Positions 29,397-39,664 are shown, counted from the stretch's first letter. The stretch is 64,000 nucleotides of DNA from an uncultured Sedimentitalea sp. (GCA_947504115.1 CANNGH010000003.1:1-64000), one strand, 5' to 3'. The notes: generated by a model not told the origin, from the letters alone. Numbers and translations: made by a program.

Positions 29397-30347
29397 ATGC
29401 CGAAACCGCCTTTGACCCTTTACCTGGCCGCCCCGCGCGGATTTTGCGCCGGTGTGGACCGCGCCATCAAGATCGTCGAGATGGCGCTGGAGAAATGGGG
29501 CGCGCCGGTCTTCGTGCGGCACGAGATCGTGCACAACAAATACGTGGTCGACGGGCTGCGTGAAAAGGGGGCGGTCTTCGTCGAGGAACTGGAAGAATGC
29601 CCCGAGGACCGCCCGGTGATCTTTTCCGCCCATGGCGTGCCGAAATCGGTGCCGGCCGAGGCGCAGCGCCGCGAAATGGTCTATGTCGATGCCACCTGCC
29701 CGCTGGTCAGCAAGGTCCATATCGAAGCCCAGCGCCATGCCGACAACGGCCTGCAGATGATCATGATCGGGCACAAGGGCCATCCCGAAACCGTCGGCAC
29801 AATGGGGCAGTTGCCCGAGGGCGAGGTTTTGCTGGTCGAAACCGTCGCCGATGTCGCGCGCGTTCAGGTGCGTGACCCCGGGCAACTGGCCTTCGTCACG
29901 CAGACCACGCTCAGCATCGACGACACCGCCGAGATCGTCGCGGCACTGAAGGCCCGGTTTCCCGCCATCATCGGCCCGCACAAGGAAGACATCTGCTACG
30001 CCACCACCAACCGGCAGGAGGCGGTCAAGGCGATGGCGCCGAAATGCGACGCGATGCTGGTGGTCGGTGCGCCCAATTCGTCGAACTCGCGCCGTCTGGT
30101 CGAGGTCGGCGCAAAGGCCGGATGTGGCTATACGCAACTGGTCCAGCGCGCCGCCGATATCGACTGGCGCGCGCTTGAGGGGATCGCCAGCATCGGCATC
30201 ACCGCCGGTGCCAGCGCGCCCGAGGCCCTGATCGACGAGGTGATCGCCGCCTGTCACGACCGCTTCGACATCACGACCGAGTTGATCGAAACCGCCGTGG
30301 AAAACGTCGAATTCAAGATCCCGCGCGTGCTGCGCGTTCCGGCCTGA
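29397..30347 (+). CDS. ispH: 4-hydroxy-3-methylbut-2-enyl diphosphate reductase
   Basis: IspH is the last enzyme of the MEP isoprenoid pathway, reducing HMBPP to IPP and DMAPP with a [4Fe-4S] cluster. The three ligands are Cys17 (RGFCAGV), Cys101 (DATCPLV) and Cys200 (EDICYAT); Glu131 in [10 protein letters not shown] is the proton donor. Length 316 is standard. Its stop shares a base with the next start codon. Confidence 0.97.
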   Translation: MPKPPLTLYLAAPRGFCAGVDRAIKIVEMALEKWGAPVFVRHEIVHNKYVVDGLREKGAVFVEELEECPEDRPVIFSAHGVPKSVPAEAQRREMVYVDATCPLVSKVHIEAQRHADNGLQMIMIGHKGHPETVGTMGQLPEGEVLLVETVADVARVQVRDPGQLAFVTQTTLSIDDTAEIVAALKARFPAIIGPHKEDICYATTNRQEAVKAMAPKCDAMLVVGAPNSSNSRRLVEVGAKAGCGYTQLVQRAADIDWRALEGIASIGITAGASAPEALIDEVIAACHDRFDITTELIETAVENVEFKIPRVLRVPA

Positions 30348-30796
30348 TGCAGATTCCCAAGGCACCGCTGATCCTTGCCCTTGCCGGACTGATCCCGTTC
30401 GTCTGGGGCGCGCTGACGCTGCTGAATGACGGGTTGATGGCATGGGGCGCGGCGCGGCTGGGGCCGCGTTTCGTCGGACCGTATGTGCAATTGTTCTATG
30501 GCTCGGTGATCCTGTCGTTCATGTCCGGCGTGCTGTGGGGCTTTGCGACCAAGGCCCGCCGCGCGCTGTCTGTGGTGGCCTATGCGCTGTCGGTGATCCC
30601 GGCGCTCTGGGCGTTCTTCATGACCGGGGGCGGCCCGGTCGGCGCGGGCATGAACCTGATCTTCGGTTTCGCGGGCCTGTTGTTGCTGGATATCGCGTTC
30701 TATCATTGGCGGCTGACCCCGAACTGGTGGCTGCGGCTGCGCGTTCCCCTGACCGCTATCGTGATCGCCTGCCTTGCCGTCGGAGTCTGGGGATGA
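30347..30796 (+). CDS. DUF3429 membrane protein
   Basis: A 149-residue protein with four to five predicted TM helices, e.g. LILALAGLIPFVWGALTLL, GSVILSFMSGVLWGF and LTAIVIACLAVGVWG. The FYGSVILSFMSGVLWG block is typical of DUF3429. The function is unknown. Its start is coupled to ispH (TGATG). Confidence 0.82.
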   Translation: MQIPKAPLILALAGLIPFVWGALTLLNDGLMAWGAARLGPRFVGPYVQLFYGSVILSFMSGVLWGFATKARRALSVVAYALSVIPALWAFFMTGGGPVGAGMNLIFGFAGLLLLDIAFYHWRLTPNWWLRLRVPLTAIVIACLAVGVWG

Positions 30797-30811
30797 GCGG
30801 GATGATGACCG

Positions 30812-31282
30812 ATGGCTGACCTGTTCGCCTATACCGACGGCGCCTGTTCGGGCAATCCCGGCCCCGGCGGCTGGGGCGTGCTGATGCGCGCCGTTCAGGG
30901 TGGGCGCGTGGTGAAAGAGCGCGAATTGAAGGGCGGCGAGGCCGACACCACCAACAACCGCATGGAACTGCTGGCCGCCATCAACGCGCTGGAAACGCTG
31001 GCCCGTGCCAGCGACATCACCATCGTCACCGACAGCCAGTATGTGAAGAATGGCGTCACCAGCTGGATTCACGGCTGGAAGCGCAATGGCTGGAAGACCT
31101 CGGCCAGGAAGCCGGTCAAGAACGCGGAACTCTGGCAACGGCTGGACGAAGCGCAGGCGCGCCACAATGTGACATGGGAATGGGTCAAGGGCCATGCCGG
31201 TCACCCCGAGAACGAGCGTGCCGATGAACTGGCCCGCGAAGGGATGAAGCCGTTCAAGCCCACCCGCGCCCCGTCGGGCTGA
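30812..31282 (+). CDS. rnhA: Ribonuclease HI
   Basis: It cleaves the RNA strand of RNA-DNA hybrids, e.g. at R-loops and primers. The 156-residue protein has catalytic Asp9 ([16 protein letters not shown]), Glu52 (NNRMELLA), Asp74 (IVTDSQYV) and a late Asp in ENERADELA. The DNA-binding basic handle [13 protein letters not shown] is present. It is the third gene of an ispH-DUF3429-rnhA cluster. Confidence 0.96.
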   Translation: MADLFAYTDGACSGNPGPGGWGVLMRAVQGGRVVKERELKGGEADTTNNRMELLAAINALETLARASDITIVTDSQYVKNGVTSWIHGWKRNGWKTSARKPVKNAELWQRLDEAQARHNVTWEWVKGHAGHPENERADELAREGMKPFKPTRAPSG

Positions 31283-31348
31283 GCATCCTTCATCTTTACG
31301 ACTGCGCCCTGCCGCCCTAGCGTGCCCTGCAAGCAAGTTGGATGACGC

Positions 31349-34168
31349 ATGACCCACCGCCAGCCGCCCCTCGACACCTCTCCGCCCGTTTCCGACGAGG
31401 TGCGCAAGACCACCTGTTACATGTGCGCCTGCCGCTGCGGCATCGACGCGCACATGAAGGACGGCAAGGTCGCCTATATCGACGGCAATCGCGACCATCC
31501 GATCAACAAGGGCGTGTTGTGCGCCAAGGGCAGCGCCGGGATCATGCAGCACAATTCGCCCGCTCGCCTGCGCGCGCCGCTGAAACGGGTCGGGCCGCGC
31601 GGATCGGGCGAGTTCGTGGAAATCACCTGGGACGAGGCATTGCAGATCGCCACCGACTGGCTGGCCCCGATCCGCGAAAAGAACCCCGAGAAGCTGGCAT
31701 TCTTCACCGGTCGCGATCAGAGCCAGTCCTTTACGGGATATTGGGCGCAGCAATTCGGCACGCCCAATTATGCCGCCCATGGCGGGTTCTGTTCGGTCAA
31801 CATGGCCACGGCGGGCATCTACACGATGGGCGGCTCGTTCTGGGAATTCGGCTCGCCCGACTGGGACCGCACCCGCCTGCTGATGCTGTTCGGCGTGGCC
31901 GAGGATCACGACAGCAACCCGATCAAGATGGGGCTGGCCAAGCTCAAGGAACGCGGCGCGCGGATTATCGGCGTCAACCCGGTGCGCAGCGGCTATAACG
32001 CCGTGGCCGATGAATGGGTCGGCATCACGCCCGGCACCGACGGGTTGTTCATTCTGGCGCTGGTGCATGAATTGCTGCGCGCCGGGCGGATCGACCTTGA
32101 TTACCTCTCGCGCTGGACCAACGCGCCGGTTCTGGTCAATGGCGATCCGAAATCGCCGGAATACGGGCTGTTCCTGCGTAACGAGGACGGCCGCGAACTG
32201 GTGATCGACCGCAACACCGGCAGACCGGCCCCGTTCGATCAGCCCGGCGTGCGCCCCGATCTGGCCGCCACCTATCGCAAGGCCGGGATCAGCCATCGCC
32301 CGGTCATGCACCATCTCGCGACCCGCTATCTTTCGCCCGACTACGCTCCCGAAGCCGTGGCCGAACGCTGCGGCATCCCCGCCCCCCGCATCCGCGCCAT
32401 CGCCGCCGAACTGGCGCGTGTCGCCTTTGACGAGGCGTTCACCCTGGAGCGCGAATGGACCGATTTCCGCGGCGAGACGCACAAGACCATGCAGGGCCGC
32501 CCGGTGTCGTTTCACGCAATGCGCGGCATCGGCGCCCATGCCAACGGGTTCCAGACCTGCCGCGCGCTGCATGTGCTGCAAATCCTGCTGGGCAGCGTCG
32601 AGGCTCCGGGCGGGTTCCGCTTCAAACCGCCCTATCCCAAACCGGCCGAGGCCCACGCCCGACCGCATTCCTTCGCAACACCGGGTGCGCCGCTGGACGG
32701 CCCCGCCTTGGGCTATCCCCAAGGGCCGGAGGATCTGGCGCTCTACGACGATGGCAGTCCGGCGCGCATCGACAAGGCGTTCACATGGGAAAACCCGCTA
32801 TCGGCGCATGGGTTGATGCATATGGTGATCAGCAACGCCCATGCCGGCGATCCCTACAAGATCAACACGCTGTTCATGTTCATGGCCAACATGGCGTGGA
32901 ATTCCTCGATGAATACGGCTGGCGTGATCGAGATGCTGACCGACACCGATGTGACCGGCGACTACCTGATCCCGCGCATCATCTATTCCGACGCCTATTA
33001 TTCCGAAATGGTCGCCTATGCCGATCTGGTCCTGCCCGATACGACCTATCTTGAACGGTTCGATTGCATCTCGCTGCTGGACCGCCCGATTTCCGAGCCC
33101 GACGCCGCTGCAGACGCGATCCGCTGGCCGGTGGTGGAACCGGACCGCGATGTGCGCGGGTTCCAGTCGGTACTGTGCGATCTGGGCGCGCGTCTTGGCC
33201 TGCCAGGATTCGTGAACGCGGATGGCAGCGCGAAATACGCCGATTATGCCGATTACATCACCAATCACGAACGTCGCCCCGGTATCGGTCCGTTGGCGGG
33301 CTGGCGGTTGGGCAACAAGGGCTTGAGCCACGGGCGCGGCGCCCCGAACGCGGCGCAACTGGACAGCTACATGAACAACGGCGGATTCTTTGCGACGCCT
33401 GTCCCGCCTGATGCGCAGTATTTCAAACCGTGGAACAATGCCTATCAGGACTGGGCGGTGGAACTGGGCCTGTCGGACGCGCCCCAGCCGTATCTGTTCC
33501 AGCTTTACGTCGAACCGCTGCGCCGGTTCCAACTGGCCGCCGAAGGGCACGGAGACCTTCAACCCCCCGACCATCTGCGCGCGCAGATCCGCGAGCGGCT
33601 GGACCCTCTGCCGATCTGGTATGACACTCTGGCCGAGGGGCAGGAGGGCTATCCGCTGCACGCACTGACCCAGCGTCCGATGGCGATGTATCACTCGTGG
33701 GGCGGTCAGAATCCGTGGTTGCGCCAGATCCACGGATACAATCCGCTTTACCTGCCGACAAAGCTGATGCGCGAGCACGATCTGCGGGATGGCGATTGGG
33801 TGCATGTCACCTCGCCACATGCGCGGATCACGGTGCCGGTGATGGAAATGGCCGCGCTGAACGACACCACCATCTGGACGTGGAACGCCATCGGCAAGCG
33901 CAAGGGCGCGTGGGCACTGAAGGACAACGCGCCCGAGGCAACGCGCGGTTTCCTGCTGAACCACCTGATCCATGAATTGCTGCCCGAGCGTGGCGACGGG
34001 CTGCGCTGGGCGAATTCCGATCCGGTTACCGGTCAGGCCGCCTGGTTCGACCTGCGCGTGCGGATCGAGAAGGCCGCCCCGCAAGGCGAAAGCCAGCCGG
34101 TGCTGCCGCCGGTTGCTTCACCGGTGGGCCCAGGCCCGGATGAGTTGGCGTGGAAGATGGGTCAATGA
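31349..34168 (+). CDS. soeA: Sulfite dehydrogenase (quinone) catalytic subunit, cytoplasmic molybdoenzyme
   Basis: A 939-residue molybdopterin-guanine-dinucleotide oxidoreductase of the DMSO reductase family. The N-terminal [4Fe-4S] ligands are Cys23, Cys26, Cys30 and Cys58. Cys148 in GGFCSVN is the probable Mo ligand. There is no twin-arginine signal, so it should act in the cytoplasm, as in SoeABC of purple sulfur bacteria and Ruegeria. With the Fe-S and NrfD-like subunits that follow, the likely reaction is sulfite + quinone to sulfate + quinol. A related polysulfide or thiosulfate enzyme is possible but usually has a Tat signal. Confidence 0.85.
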   Translation: MTHRQPPLDTSPPVSDEVRKTTCYMCACRCGIDAHMKDGKVAYIDGNRDHPINKGVLCAKGSAGIMQHNSPARLRAPLKRVGPRGSGEFVEITWDEALQIATDWLAPIREKNPEKLAFFTGRDQSQSFTGYWAQQFGTPNYAAHGGFCSVNMATAGIYTMGGSFWEFGSPDWDRTRLLMLFGVAEDHDSNPIKMGLAKLKERGARIIGVNPVRSGYNAVADEWVGITPGTDGLFILALVHELLRAGRIDLDYLSRWTNAPVLVNGDPKSPEYGLFLRNEDGRELVIDRNTGRPAPFDQPGVRPDLAATYRKAGISHRPVMHHLATRYLSPDYAPEAVAERCGIPAPRIRAIAAELARVAFDEAFTLEREWTDFRGETHKTMQGRPVSFHAMRGIGAHANGFQTCRALHVLQILLGSVEAPGGFRFKPPYPKPAEAHARPHSFATPGAPLDGPALGYPQGPEDLALYDDGSPARIDKAFTWENPLSAHGLMHMVISNAHAGDPYKINTLFMFMANMAWNSSMNTAGVIEMLTDTDVTGDYLIPRIIYSDAYYSEMVAYADLVLPDTTYLERFDCISLLDRPISEPDAAADAIRWPVVEPDRDVRGFQSVLCDLGARLGLPGFVNADGSAKYADYADYITNHERRPGIGPLAGWRLGNKGLSHGRGAPNAAQLDSYMNNGGFFATPVPPDAQYFKPWNNAYQDWAVELGLSDAPQPYLFQLYVEPLRRFQLAAEGHGDLQPPDHLRAQIRERLDPLPIWYDTLAEGQEGYPLHALTQRPMAMYHSWGGQNPWLRQIHGYNPLYLPTKLMREHDLRDGDWVHVTSPHARITVPVMEMAALNDTTIWTWNAIGKRKGAWALKDNAPEATRGFLLNHLIHELLPERGDGLRWANSDPVTGQAAWFDLRVRIEKAAPQGESQPVLPPVASPVGPGPDELAWKMGQ

Positions 34169-34914
34169 CGCAACTGCCCAGCAGGACGGACCGCAAGCTG
34201 GGTCTGGTGATCGACCTTGATACTTGCGTGGGCTGCCATGCCTGCGTGATTTCCTGCAAGGGATGGAACACCGAGAATTACGGCGCGCCGCTGTCCGATC
34301 AGAATCCCTATGGCGCCGAGCCGTCCGGCACGTTCCTCAACCGGGTGCACAGTTACGAGGTTCTGCCCGATCACGGCGCGGCGCAGCTGGTGCATTTTCC
34401 GAAATCCTGCCTGCATTGCGAGGACGCGCCCTGCGTCACTGTCTGTCCCACGGGGGCCAGTTACAAGCGCGTCGAGGACGGGATCGTTCTGGTCAATGAA
34501 AGCGACTGCATCGGCTGCGGTCTCTGCGCCTGGGCCTGCCCTTATGGCGCGCGCGAGATGGATGCAGCCGAGGGGGTGATGAAGAAATGCACGCTTTGCG
34601 TGGATCGGATCTATAACGAGAACCTGCCCGAGATCGACCGGGTTCCGGCCTGCGTGCGCACCTGCCCGGCCGGGGCGCGTCATTTCGGCGATCTGGGCGA
34701 TCCCGACAGCGCGGTGTCGCAATTGGTGGAAAGGCGCGGCGGCATCGACCTGATGCCCGAGCAGGGAACCAGACCGGTGAACAAGTATTTGCCACCGCGC
34801 CCGCGCGACCGGCTGGAGCGGGAGGTTGATGGGACAGCGCTCTTCCTTGAACCGGTCGCGGACGAGCCTTCGGGATTTTTCGCGTGGCTCGACAAGGCGC
34901 TGGAGAAGATCTGA
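34165..34914 (+). CDS. soeB: Sulfite dehydrogenase iron-sulfur subunit
   Basis: A ferredoxin-like electron-transfer subunit of 249 residues. It has four Cys-rich motifs, CVGCHACVISC, CLHCEDAPCVTVCP, CIGCGLCAWACP and CTLCVDR..CVRTCPAGA, consistent with four [4Fe-4S] clusters. No signal peptide is present. The ATG at 34165 overlaps the soeA stop (ATGA). It should connect SoeA to the membrane anchor SoeC. Confidence 0.9.
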   Translation: MTQLPSRTDRKLGLVIDLDTCVGCHACVISCKGWNTENYGAPLSDQNPYGAEPSGTFLNRVHSYEVLPDHGAAQLVHFPKSCLHCEDAPCVTVCPTGASYKRVEDGIVLVNESDCIGCGLCAWACPYGAREMDAAEGVMKKCTLCVDRIYNENLPEIDRVPACVRTCPAGARHFGDLGDPDSAVSQLVERRGGIDLMPEQGTRPVNKYLPPRPRDRLEREVDGTALFLEPVADEPSGFFAWLDKALEKI

Positions 34915-35786
34915 TGCATCCGGCCCCGTCCGTCATCATCTTCACCACATTTTCGGGCTTGGGCTTTGGTTTGCTGGCCTGGCTGGGGTTGGGTCTGCCG
35001 ACGGTGACGGGCTGGGTGGCGTGCGGCTTCTTCGCGCTGGCCTATCTGCTGGCGGTGGGCGGGTTGGCGGCCTCGGCATTTCATCTGGGGCGGCCCGAGC
35101 GCGCACTCAAGGCGTTCACCCAGTGGCGCACAAGCTGGCTGAGCCGCGAAGCGTGGGTTTCGGTCACCACGCTGATCGTGATGGCGACCTATGGCGCGGG
35201 GCTGGTGTTTTTCGGTGTGCGCTGGAGCGCTCTGGGCTGGATCGGGGCGCTGTTGTGTCTGGGAACGGTCCTGACCACGGCGATGATCTATGGCTCGCTC
35301 AGGGCGGTGCCGCGCTGGAACATGGCGCTGACGCCGGTCCTGTTTCTGGTGCTGTCACTGGCGGGCGGGGCATTGCTGGCCGGGCAGCGGGTCGCGGCGA
35401 TCTGGTTGCTGGCGCTGGCGGGGGTCGTGCAGATCCTCACATGGGTGCGGGGCGACGATGCGCTGGCGCGATCGGGCACCGACATGGCCAGCGCCACGGG
35501 ATTGGGTGATACCGGGCGGGTGCGCGCTTTTGAACCGCCCCATACCGGCCCGAATTACCTGTTGCGCGAATTCGCCTATCAGGTCGGGCGCCGCCACGCG
35601 CGGCGGCTGCGCGTGATCGCGATCCTGCTGATGGCGGCCCTTCCGATTGCGCTGCTGCTGCTGCCGCTTGGTCATGCGGTGGCTGCGGTCGCCGTGCTCA
35701 GCCACGTTGTCGGCGTTCTGGTCGCGCGCTGGCTGTTCTTTGCGCAGGCCGAACATGTGGTCGGGCTGTATTATGGCAAGCGTTGA
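34914..35786 (+). CDS. soeC: Sulfite dehydrogenase membrane anchor (DmsC/NrfD-like)
   Basis: A 290-residue integral membrane protein with about eight TM helices, beginning VIIFTTFSGLGFGLLAWLGL. The FHLGRPERALKAFTQWRTSWLSREAW loop is the DmsC-family signature at the quinone-facing side. It passes electrons from SoeB into the quinone pool. Its ATG shares a base with the soeB stop. A REP-like hairpin element follows the stop. Confidence 0.9.
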   Translation: MHPAPSVIIFTTFSGLGFGLLAWLGLGLPTVTGWVACGFFALAYLLAVGGLAASAFHLGRPERALKAFTQWRTSWLSREAWVSVTTLIVMATYGAGLVFFGVRWSALGWIGALLCLGTVLTTAMIYGSLRAVPRWNMALTPVLFLVLSLAGGALLAGQRVAAIWLLALAGVVQILTWVRGDDALARSGTDMASATGLGDTGRVRAFEPPHTGPNYLLREFAYQVGRRHARRLRVIAILLMAALPIALLLLPLGHAVAAVAVLSHVVGVLVARWLFFAQAEHVVGLYYGKR

Positions 35787-35806
35787 GCGGTTTGCCGACG
35801 GCCGGA

Positions 35807-35853
35807 CCGGGGCTTTGCCCCGGACCCCAGGATATTTTCCGCCAGAAAAATGG
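35807..35853 (+). repeat. REP-like hairpin element, copy 2
   Basis: CCGGGGC/GCCCCGG stem (35807-35823, 3-base loop), then ACCCCAGGATATTTTCC and an A-rich GCCAGAAAAATGG tail. It lies between the convergent soeC and dapA ends and resembles the element at 1111. The stem could help end soeC transcripts. Confidence 0.65.
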
Positions 35854-35860
35854 TATGCGT

Positions 35861-36736
35861 TCAGGACAGAAGCCCGGCGTGGCGCATCGCGTTCTCGATG
35901 GCGGATTTGGTGCTGTCCTCGAGGCCGGTCAGCGGCAGGCGCACCTCTTCGCTGCAGAGGCCAAGCCGCGACATCGCGTATTTGACGCCGGCAAGGCCCG
36001 GTTCGATGAAGATCGCATCGTGCAGGGGCATCAGCCGGTCCTGGTATTCCAGCGCCAATGCGTAATCCCCGGCCAGCGTGGCCTGCTGGAATTCGGCGCA
36101 GAGGCGCGGCGCGACATTGGCGCTGACCGAGATGCAGCCGACGCCGCCATGGGCGTTGAACGCCAATGCGGTCGCGTCCTCGCCCGAAAGCTGGATGAAC
36201 TCCTTGCCGCAGGTGGCGCGTTGCTGGCTGACGCGCTCCAGCTTGGCGGTGGCGTCCTTGACCCCGATGATGCGGGGCAGTTTCGCCAGTTGGCCCATCG
36301 TTGCCGGAGTCATGTCGACGACGGAACGGGGCGGGATGTTGTAGATGATGATCGGCAACTCGCAGCAATCGTGCAGCGCGGTGAAATGCGCGATCATGCC
36401 GCGCTGGGTGGGCTTGTTGTAGTAGGGCGTCACCACCAGCGCCGCATCGGCCCCGACAGAGGCGGCATGGCGCATCAGGCGGATGCCTTCCAGCGTGTTG
36501 TTCGATCCGGCACCGGCGATTACCGGCACACGTCCGGCGGCGGCCTTGACGACCTCCTCGATCACCGTCTCATGTTCGCGGTGGCTGAGCGTGGGGCTTT
36601 CGCCGGTCGTGCCCACCGGCACGATCCCGGTGGAGCCTTCGCCGATATGCCATTCGACCAGTTGTTTGAGCGTATCCAGGTCCAGTTCGCCATTGCGGAA
36701 GGGTGTGACGAGGGCCGGCATTGAGCCTTTGAACAT
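35861..36736 (-). CDS. dapA: 4-hydroxy-tetrahydrodipicolinate synthase
   Basis: DapA condenses pyruvate and aspartate semialdehyde in lysine and diaminopimelate synthesis. A TIM barrel of 291 residues with GTTGESPTL (43-51), Tyr132 in IYNIPPRS and the Schiff-base Lys160 in [14 protein letters not shown]. The start at 36736 ([13 protein letters not shown]) matches the family; the extra upstream frame is not needed. Confidence 0.96.
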   Translation of the reverse strand: MFKGSMPALVTPFRNGELDLDTLKQLVEWHIGEGSTGIVPVGTTGESPTLSHREHETVIEEVVKAAAGRVPVIAGAGSNNTLEGIRLMRHAASVGADAALVVTPYYNKPTQRGMIAHFTALHDCCELPIIIYNIPPRSVVDMTPATMGQLAKLPRIIGVKDATAKLERVSQQRATCGKEFIQLSGEDATALAFNAHGGVGCISVSANVAPRLCAEFQQATLAGDYALALEYQDRLMPLHDAIFIEPGLAGVKYAMSRLGLCSEEVRLPLTGLEDSTKSAIENAMRHAGLLS

Positions 36737-36807
36737 GGGCGCGCTCCCTTTGGTGGTCGGATGGGCCCGTCGGGGCCGCTGATGAGAATTTGAGTTGAAC
36801 CTGCGCA

Positions 36808-36825
36808 TGCACGCGGTATCGTGCA
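36808..36825. other. Small inverted repeat in the dapA-slt divergent gap
   Basis: TGCACG (36808-36813) and CGTGCA (36820-36825) flank CGGTAT between the divergent dapA and lytic transglycosylase genes. It could be an operator, but 6-bp arms can arise by chance. Confidence 0.35.
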
Positions 36826-36859
36826 GGCTCTAGCCTTGGTTGCTTGGGATATGCAAGTG

Positions 36860-38818
36860 ATGACCCGCATTCTGGCGCTTATGATCCTGTTCTGTTCCTC
36901 CCTGACCCTGCCCGCCGTCGCCGGTGAGGCCGCGCAACTGGCGCGGGCGATGGACGAAATGCGCAAGGGCGACTGGGCGGCGGCGATTCGCGCTGCGGGT
37001 CCGGACGGATCGATTCCCAATGACATCGTGGAATGGCACCGCCTGCGCGCCGGGCGCGGCACCGCGGATCAGGTGCGCGGCTTTCTGGCGCGGCGGGGGG
37101 ATTGGCCGGGGCTGGAGTGGCTGCGCCGGCGCAGCGAACCGGCCTTTGTCGGGCAACCGGCGGATGCGGTTCTGGAGTATTACGCCGAAACGCCGCCGCA
37201 AAGCGCCGAGGGCGTGCTGAGCCATGCCAGCGCCCTGATCCAGAAGGGGCGGCAGGGCGAGGCCGAAGCGAGCCTGGTCCTGGCTTGGCGCACCATGCCG
37301 ATGGGCAGCGCCCAGCACGCCGAATACCTGAAGACTCACCGCGCGTTGCTGGCGCCGCATCACGAGGCGCGGCTGGACCGCATGCTGTGGGACGGCAAGC
37401 TGGACGATGCAAGGCGCATGCTGCCGCTGGTTGACGAGGGCCAGCGCGCGCTGGCGGTGGCGCGGATGGCGTTGCAGGAGACGGCCCCGGGCGTCGACGT
37501 GCGGATCGAGGCTGTGCCGGACGCGCTGCGCAACGCCCCCGGTCTGGCACATGACCGGTTCGAATGGCGCTATCGCAAGGGGCGCAGCGATGATGCGGCG
37601 GACCTGCTGCTGGCACGGTCGACCAGCGCGGAATCGCTGGGCGAACCCACCTATTGGGCGAATCGCCGCGCGATCCTTGCGCGGCAGGAGATGCGCGGCG
37701 GCGACCCGGCCCGCGCCTATCGCATCGCATCGCGGAATTTCCTGACCGATGGCGCGGATTTCGCGGAACTGGAATGGCTGGCCGGGTTCATCGCCCTGCG
37801 CAAACTGAACGATCCAGCCGCCGCGCTGGCGCATTTCACCCGTTTCGACGGCGCGGTGGAAACGCCGATTTCCAAGGGCCGTGCCGGCTACTGGATCGGA
37901 CGGGCGCATGAGGCGCTGAACCAGACGGAGCAGGCGCAGAAGGCTTATGCAGAGGGCGCGCGCTATCAGACATCGTTCTACGGATTACTGGCCGCCGAGC
38001 GCGGCGGGCTGCCGTTCGATCCGCATCTGGCCGACCCGCCGGCGTTCGGGCCCTGGAAAAACGGCACGTTCATGTCCTCCAGCGTACTTGCCGCCGGCAT
38101 GCTGCTGTTGGAGGCTGACGAGCCGGTGCTTGGCACGCGGTTCCTGACCCATCTCGTCGAAAGCCAGGACGAGGCCGCCGCCGCGCAACTGGGCGAGATG
38201 GCGATCGAACTGGACCGCCCGCATCTGGCGGTGATGATCGCCAAGCGTGCGGCGCAGCGGGCGATCCTGCTGCATGCGGCCTATTACCCGCTGCACCCTG
38301 TCGCGCGCGAGGCGCTGCCGATGGCGCCGGAAATGACGCTGGCCATCGCGCGCCGCGAAAGCGAATTCGACCCGTCGGTGATCAGCCATGCAGGCGCGCG
38401 CGGATTGATGCAGGTGATGCCGGCGACCGCGCAGGCAATGGCCAGCCAGATGGGCATTCTCGGCGGTCACGATACCGCGCGACTGACCCGCGAATGGGAT
38501 TACAACGCCAAGCTGGGTGCGGCCTATCTGGCCGGGCTGGCCGGCGGGTTCGACGGCAACGTGGTGATGATGTCCGCCGGATACAACGCCGGGCCGGGGC
38601 GTCCCCTGCAGTGGATGCTGAATTACGGCGACCCGCGCAAAGGCGAGATCGACGTCGTGGACTGGATCGAGCACATCCCGTTCACCGAAACCCGCAACTA
38701 TGTCATGCGCGTCACCGAAAGCCTGCCGGTCTATCGCGCGCGGCTGGGGCTGGAGCCGCTGCCGGTGCCGTTTTCGCAGGAACTGACCGGCTCAACCCTT
38801 CGTGCGTTCGCGCCATAG
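36860..38818 (+). CDS. slt: Soluble lytic murein transglycosylase (Slt70-like)
   Basis: A periplasmic enzyme that cleaves peptidoglycan glycan strands to 1,6-anhydro products. The 652-residue protein has a signal peptide MTRILALMILFCSSLTLPAVAG, a long alpha-superhelical region with TPR-like helices, and a C-terminal SLT domain (about 500-640). The catalytic Glu is in ARRESEFDP, followed by GARGLMQVMPATA and AGYNAGPGRP. An ATG at 36851 is an alternative start. Its 3' end overlaps the convergent transporter gene by 27 bases. Confidence 0.93.
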   Translation: MTRILALMILFCSSLTLPAVAGEAAQLARAMDEMRKGDWAAAIRAAGPDGSIPNDIVEWHRLRAGRGTADQVRGFLARRGDWPGLEWLRRRSEPAFVGQPADAVLEYYAETPPQSAEGVLSHASALIQKGRQGEAEASLVLAWRTMPMGSAQHAEYLKTHRALLAPHHEARLDRMLWDGKLDDARRMLPLVDEGQRALAVARMALQETAPGVDVRIEAVPDALRNAPGLAHDRFEWRYRKGRSDDAADLLLARSTSAESLGEPTYWANRRAILARQEMRGGDPARAYRIASRNFLTDGADFAELEWLAGFIALRKLNDPAAALAHFTRFDGAVETPISKGRAGYWIGRAHEALNQTEQAQKAYAEGARYQTSFYGLLAAERGGLPFDPHLADPPAFGPWKNGTFMSSSVLAAGMLLLEADEPVLGTRFLTHLVESQDEAAAAQLGEMAIELDRPHLAVMIAKRAAQRAILLHAAYYPLHPVAREALPMAPEMTLAIARRESEFDPSVISHAGARGLMQVMPATAQAMASQMGILGGHDTARLTREWDYNAKLGAAYLAGLAGGFDGNVVMMSAGYNAGPGRPLQWMLNYGDPRKGEIDVVDWIEHIPFTETRNYVMRVTESLPVYRARLGLEPLPVPFSQELTGSTLRAFAP

Positions 38819-39664
38819 GGTGAACAGCCCGGCCGCCACGATCAGCCCGGCGCCGATGGCGACGTTCAGGCGGATGGTCTCGCCGAATATCGTGATGCCG
38901 ATGATCGACACGAACATCAGTTGGAAATATGCGAACGGCTGCACCGCGCTGGCCTCGGCGGCCTCGTAGCAGCGGATCAGCAGCCAGTGGCCGCTGACCC
39001 CGGTCAGGCACAGCACAGCCATCCAGCCCCAGTCGGGGGCGATCATCGGCTCCCAGAACCACACACCTACGGCGGTCATGACTACCGCGCCGGCGACGCC
39101 GGTATAGAAGAAACTGGTCGAGGCCGGATCGCGCCGTGCCACGTAGCGGGTCAGCAGCCCATAGATCGCGAACATGGTCGCGGCGATGAACGGCACGATC
39201 GCTGCCGGATCGAACACGCCCCAGCCCGGTTCGAGGATGATCATCACGCCGATGAACCCGACGGCGATGGCGCTCCAGCGGCGCCAACCGACCCTTTCGC
39301 CCAGGATCGGGCCGGACAGGGCGGCGATCAGCAGCGGATAGCTGATGAAGACGGCGGTGGACTCGATCAGTCCCAGCAGGACGAAGGCCAGCACAGCGAC
39401 GCAGACCTCGCTGGCCAACAGAACGCCGCGCAGGATCTGCACGCATATCTGGTCGGTGCGGATGGCGGCGCGCAACCCGCCCCGGCTGCGCGCGGCGAGA
39501 GCGATGACGAAGGCCGCGAAGAACCAGTAGCGGATCATCACCACCATCAGCACGTTGTATTCCGACGCCAGATGGCGCGAAATGCCGTCCTGAAAGGCAA
39601 ACACCATCGTCGTCGCGATCATCAGCGCGATGCCCAGCGGGACGTTGTTGCTTTGCTGGGTCAT
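38792..39664 (-). CDS. EamA/DMT-superfamily transporter
   Basis: A 290-residue protein with about ten TM helices in two EamA repeats (start MTQQSNNVPLGIALMIATTM; second repeat begins near FIAATMFAIYGLLTRYVARR). Members export amino acids, nucleosides or other metabolites; the substrate cannot be told. The start overlaps the mnmD stop by four bases. The stop lies inside the end of the convergent slt gene. Confidence 0.87.
   Translation of the reverse strand: MTQQSNNVPLGIALMIATTMVFAFQDGISRHLASEYNVLMVVMIRYWFFAAFVIALAARSRGGLRAAIRTDQICVQILRGVLLASEVCVAVLAFVLLGLIESTAVFISYPLLIAALSGPILGERVGWRRWSAIAVGFIGVMIILEPGWGVFDPAAIVPFIAATMFAIYGLLTRYVARRDPASTSFFYTGVAGAVVMTAVGVWFWEPMIAPDWGWMAVLCLTGVSGHWLLIRCYEAAEASAVQPFAYFQLMFVSIIGITIFGETIRLNVAIGAGLIVAAGLFTLWRERTKG

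Noticed and set aside
30254-32722. 822-codon minus-strand frame opposite ispH, rnhA and soeA
   Set aside because: It spans several clear plus-strand genes and their gaps; the composition is typical of a reverse-strand shadow.
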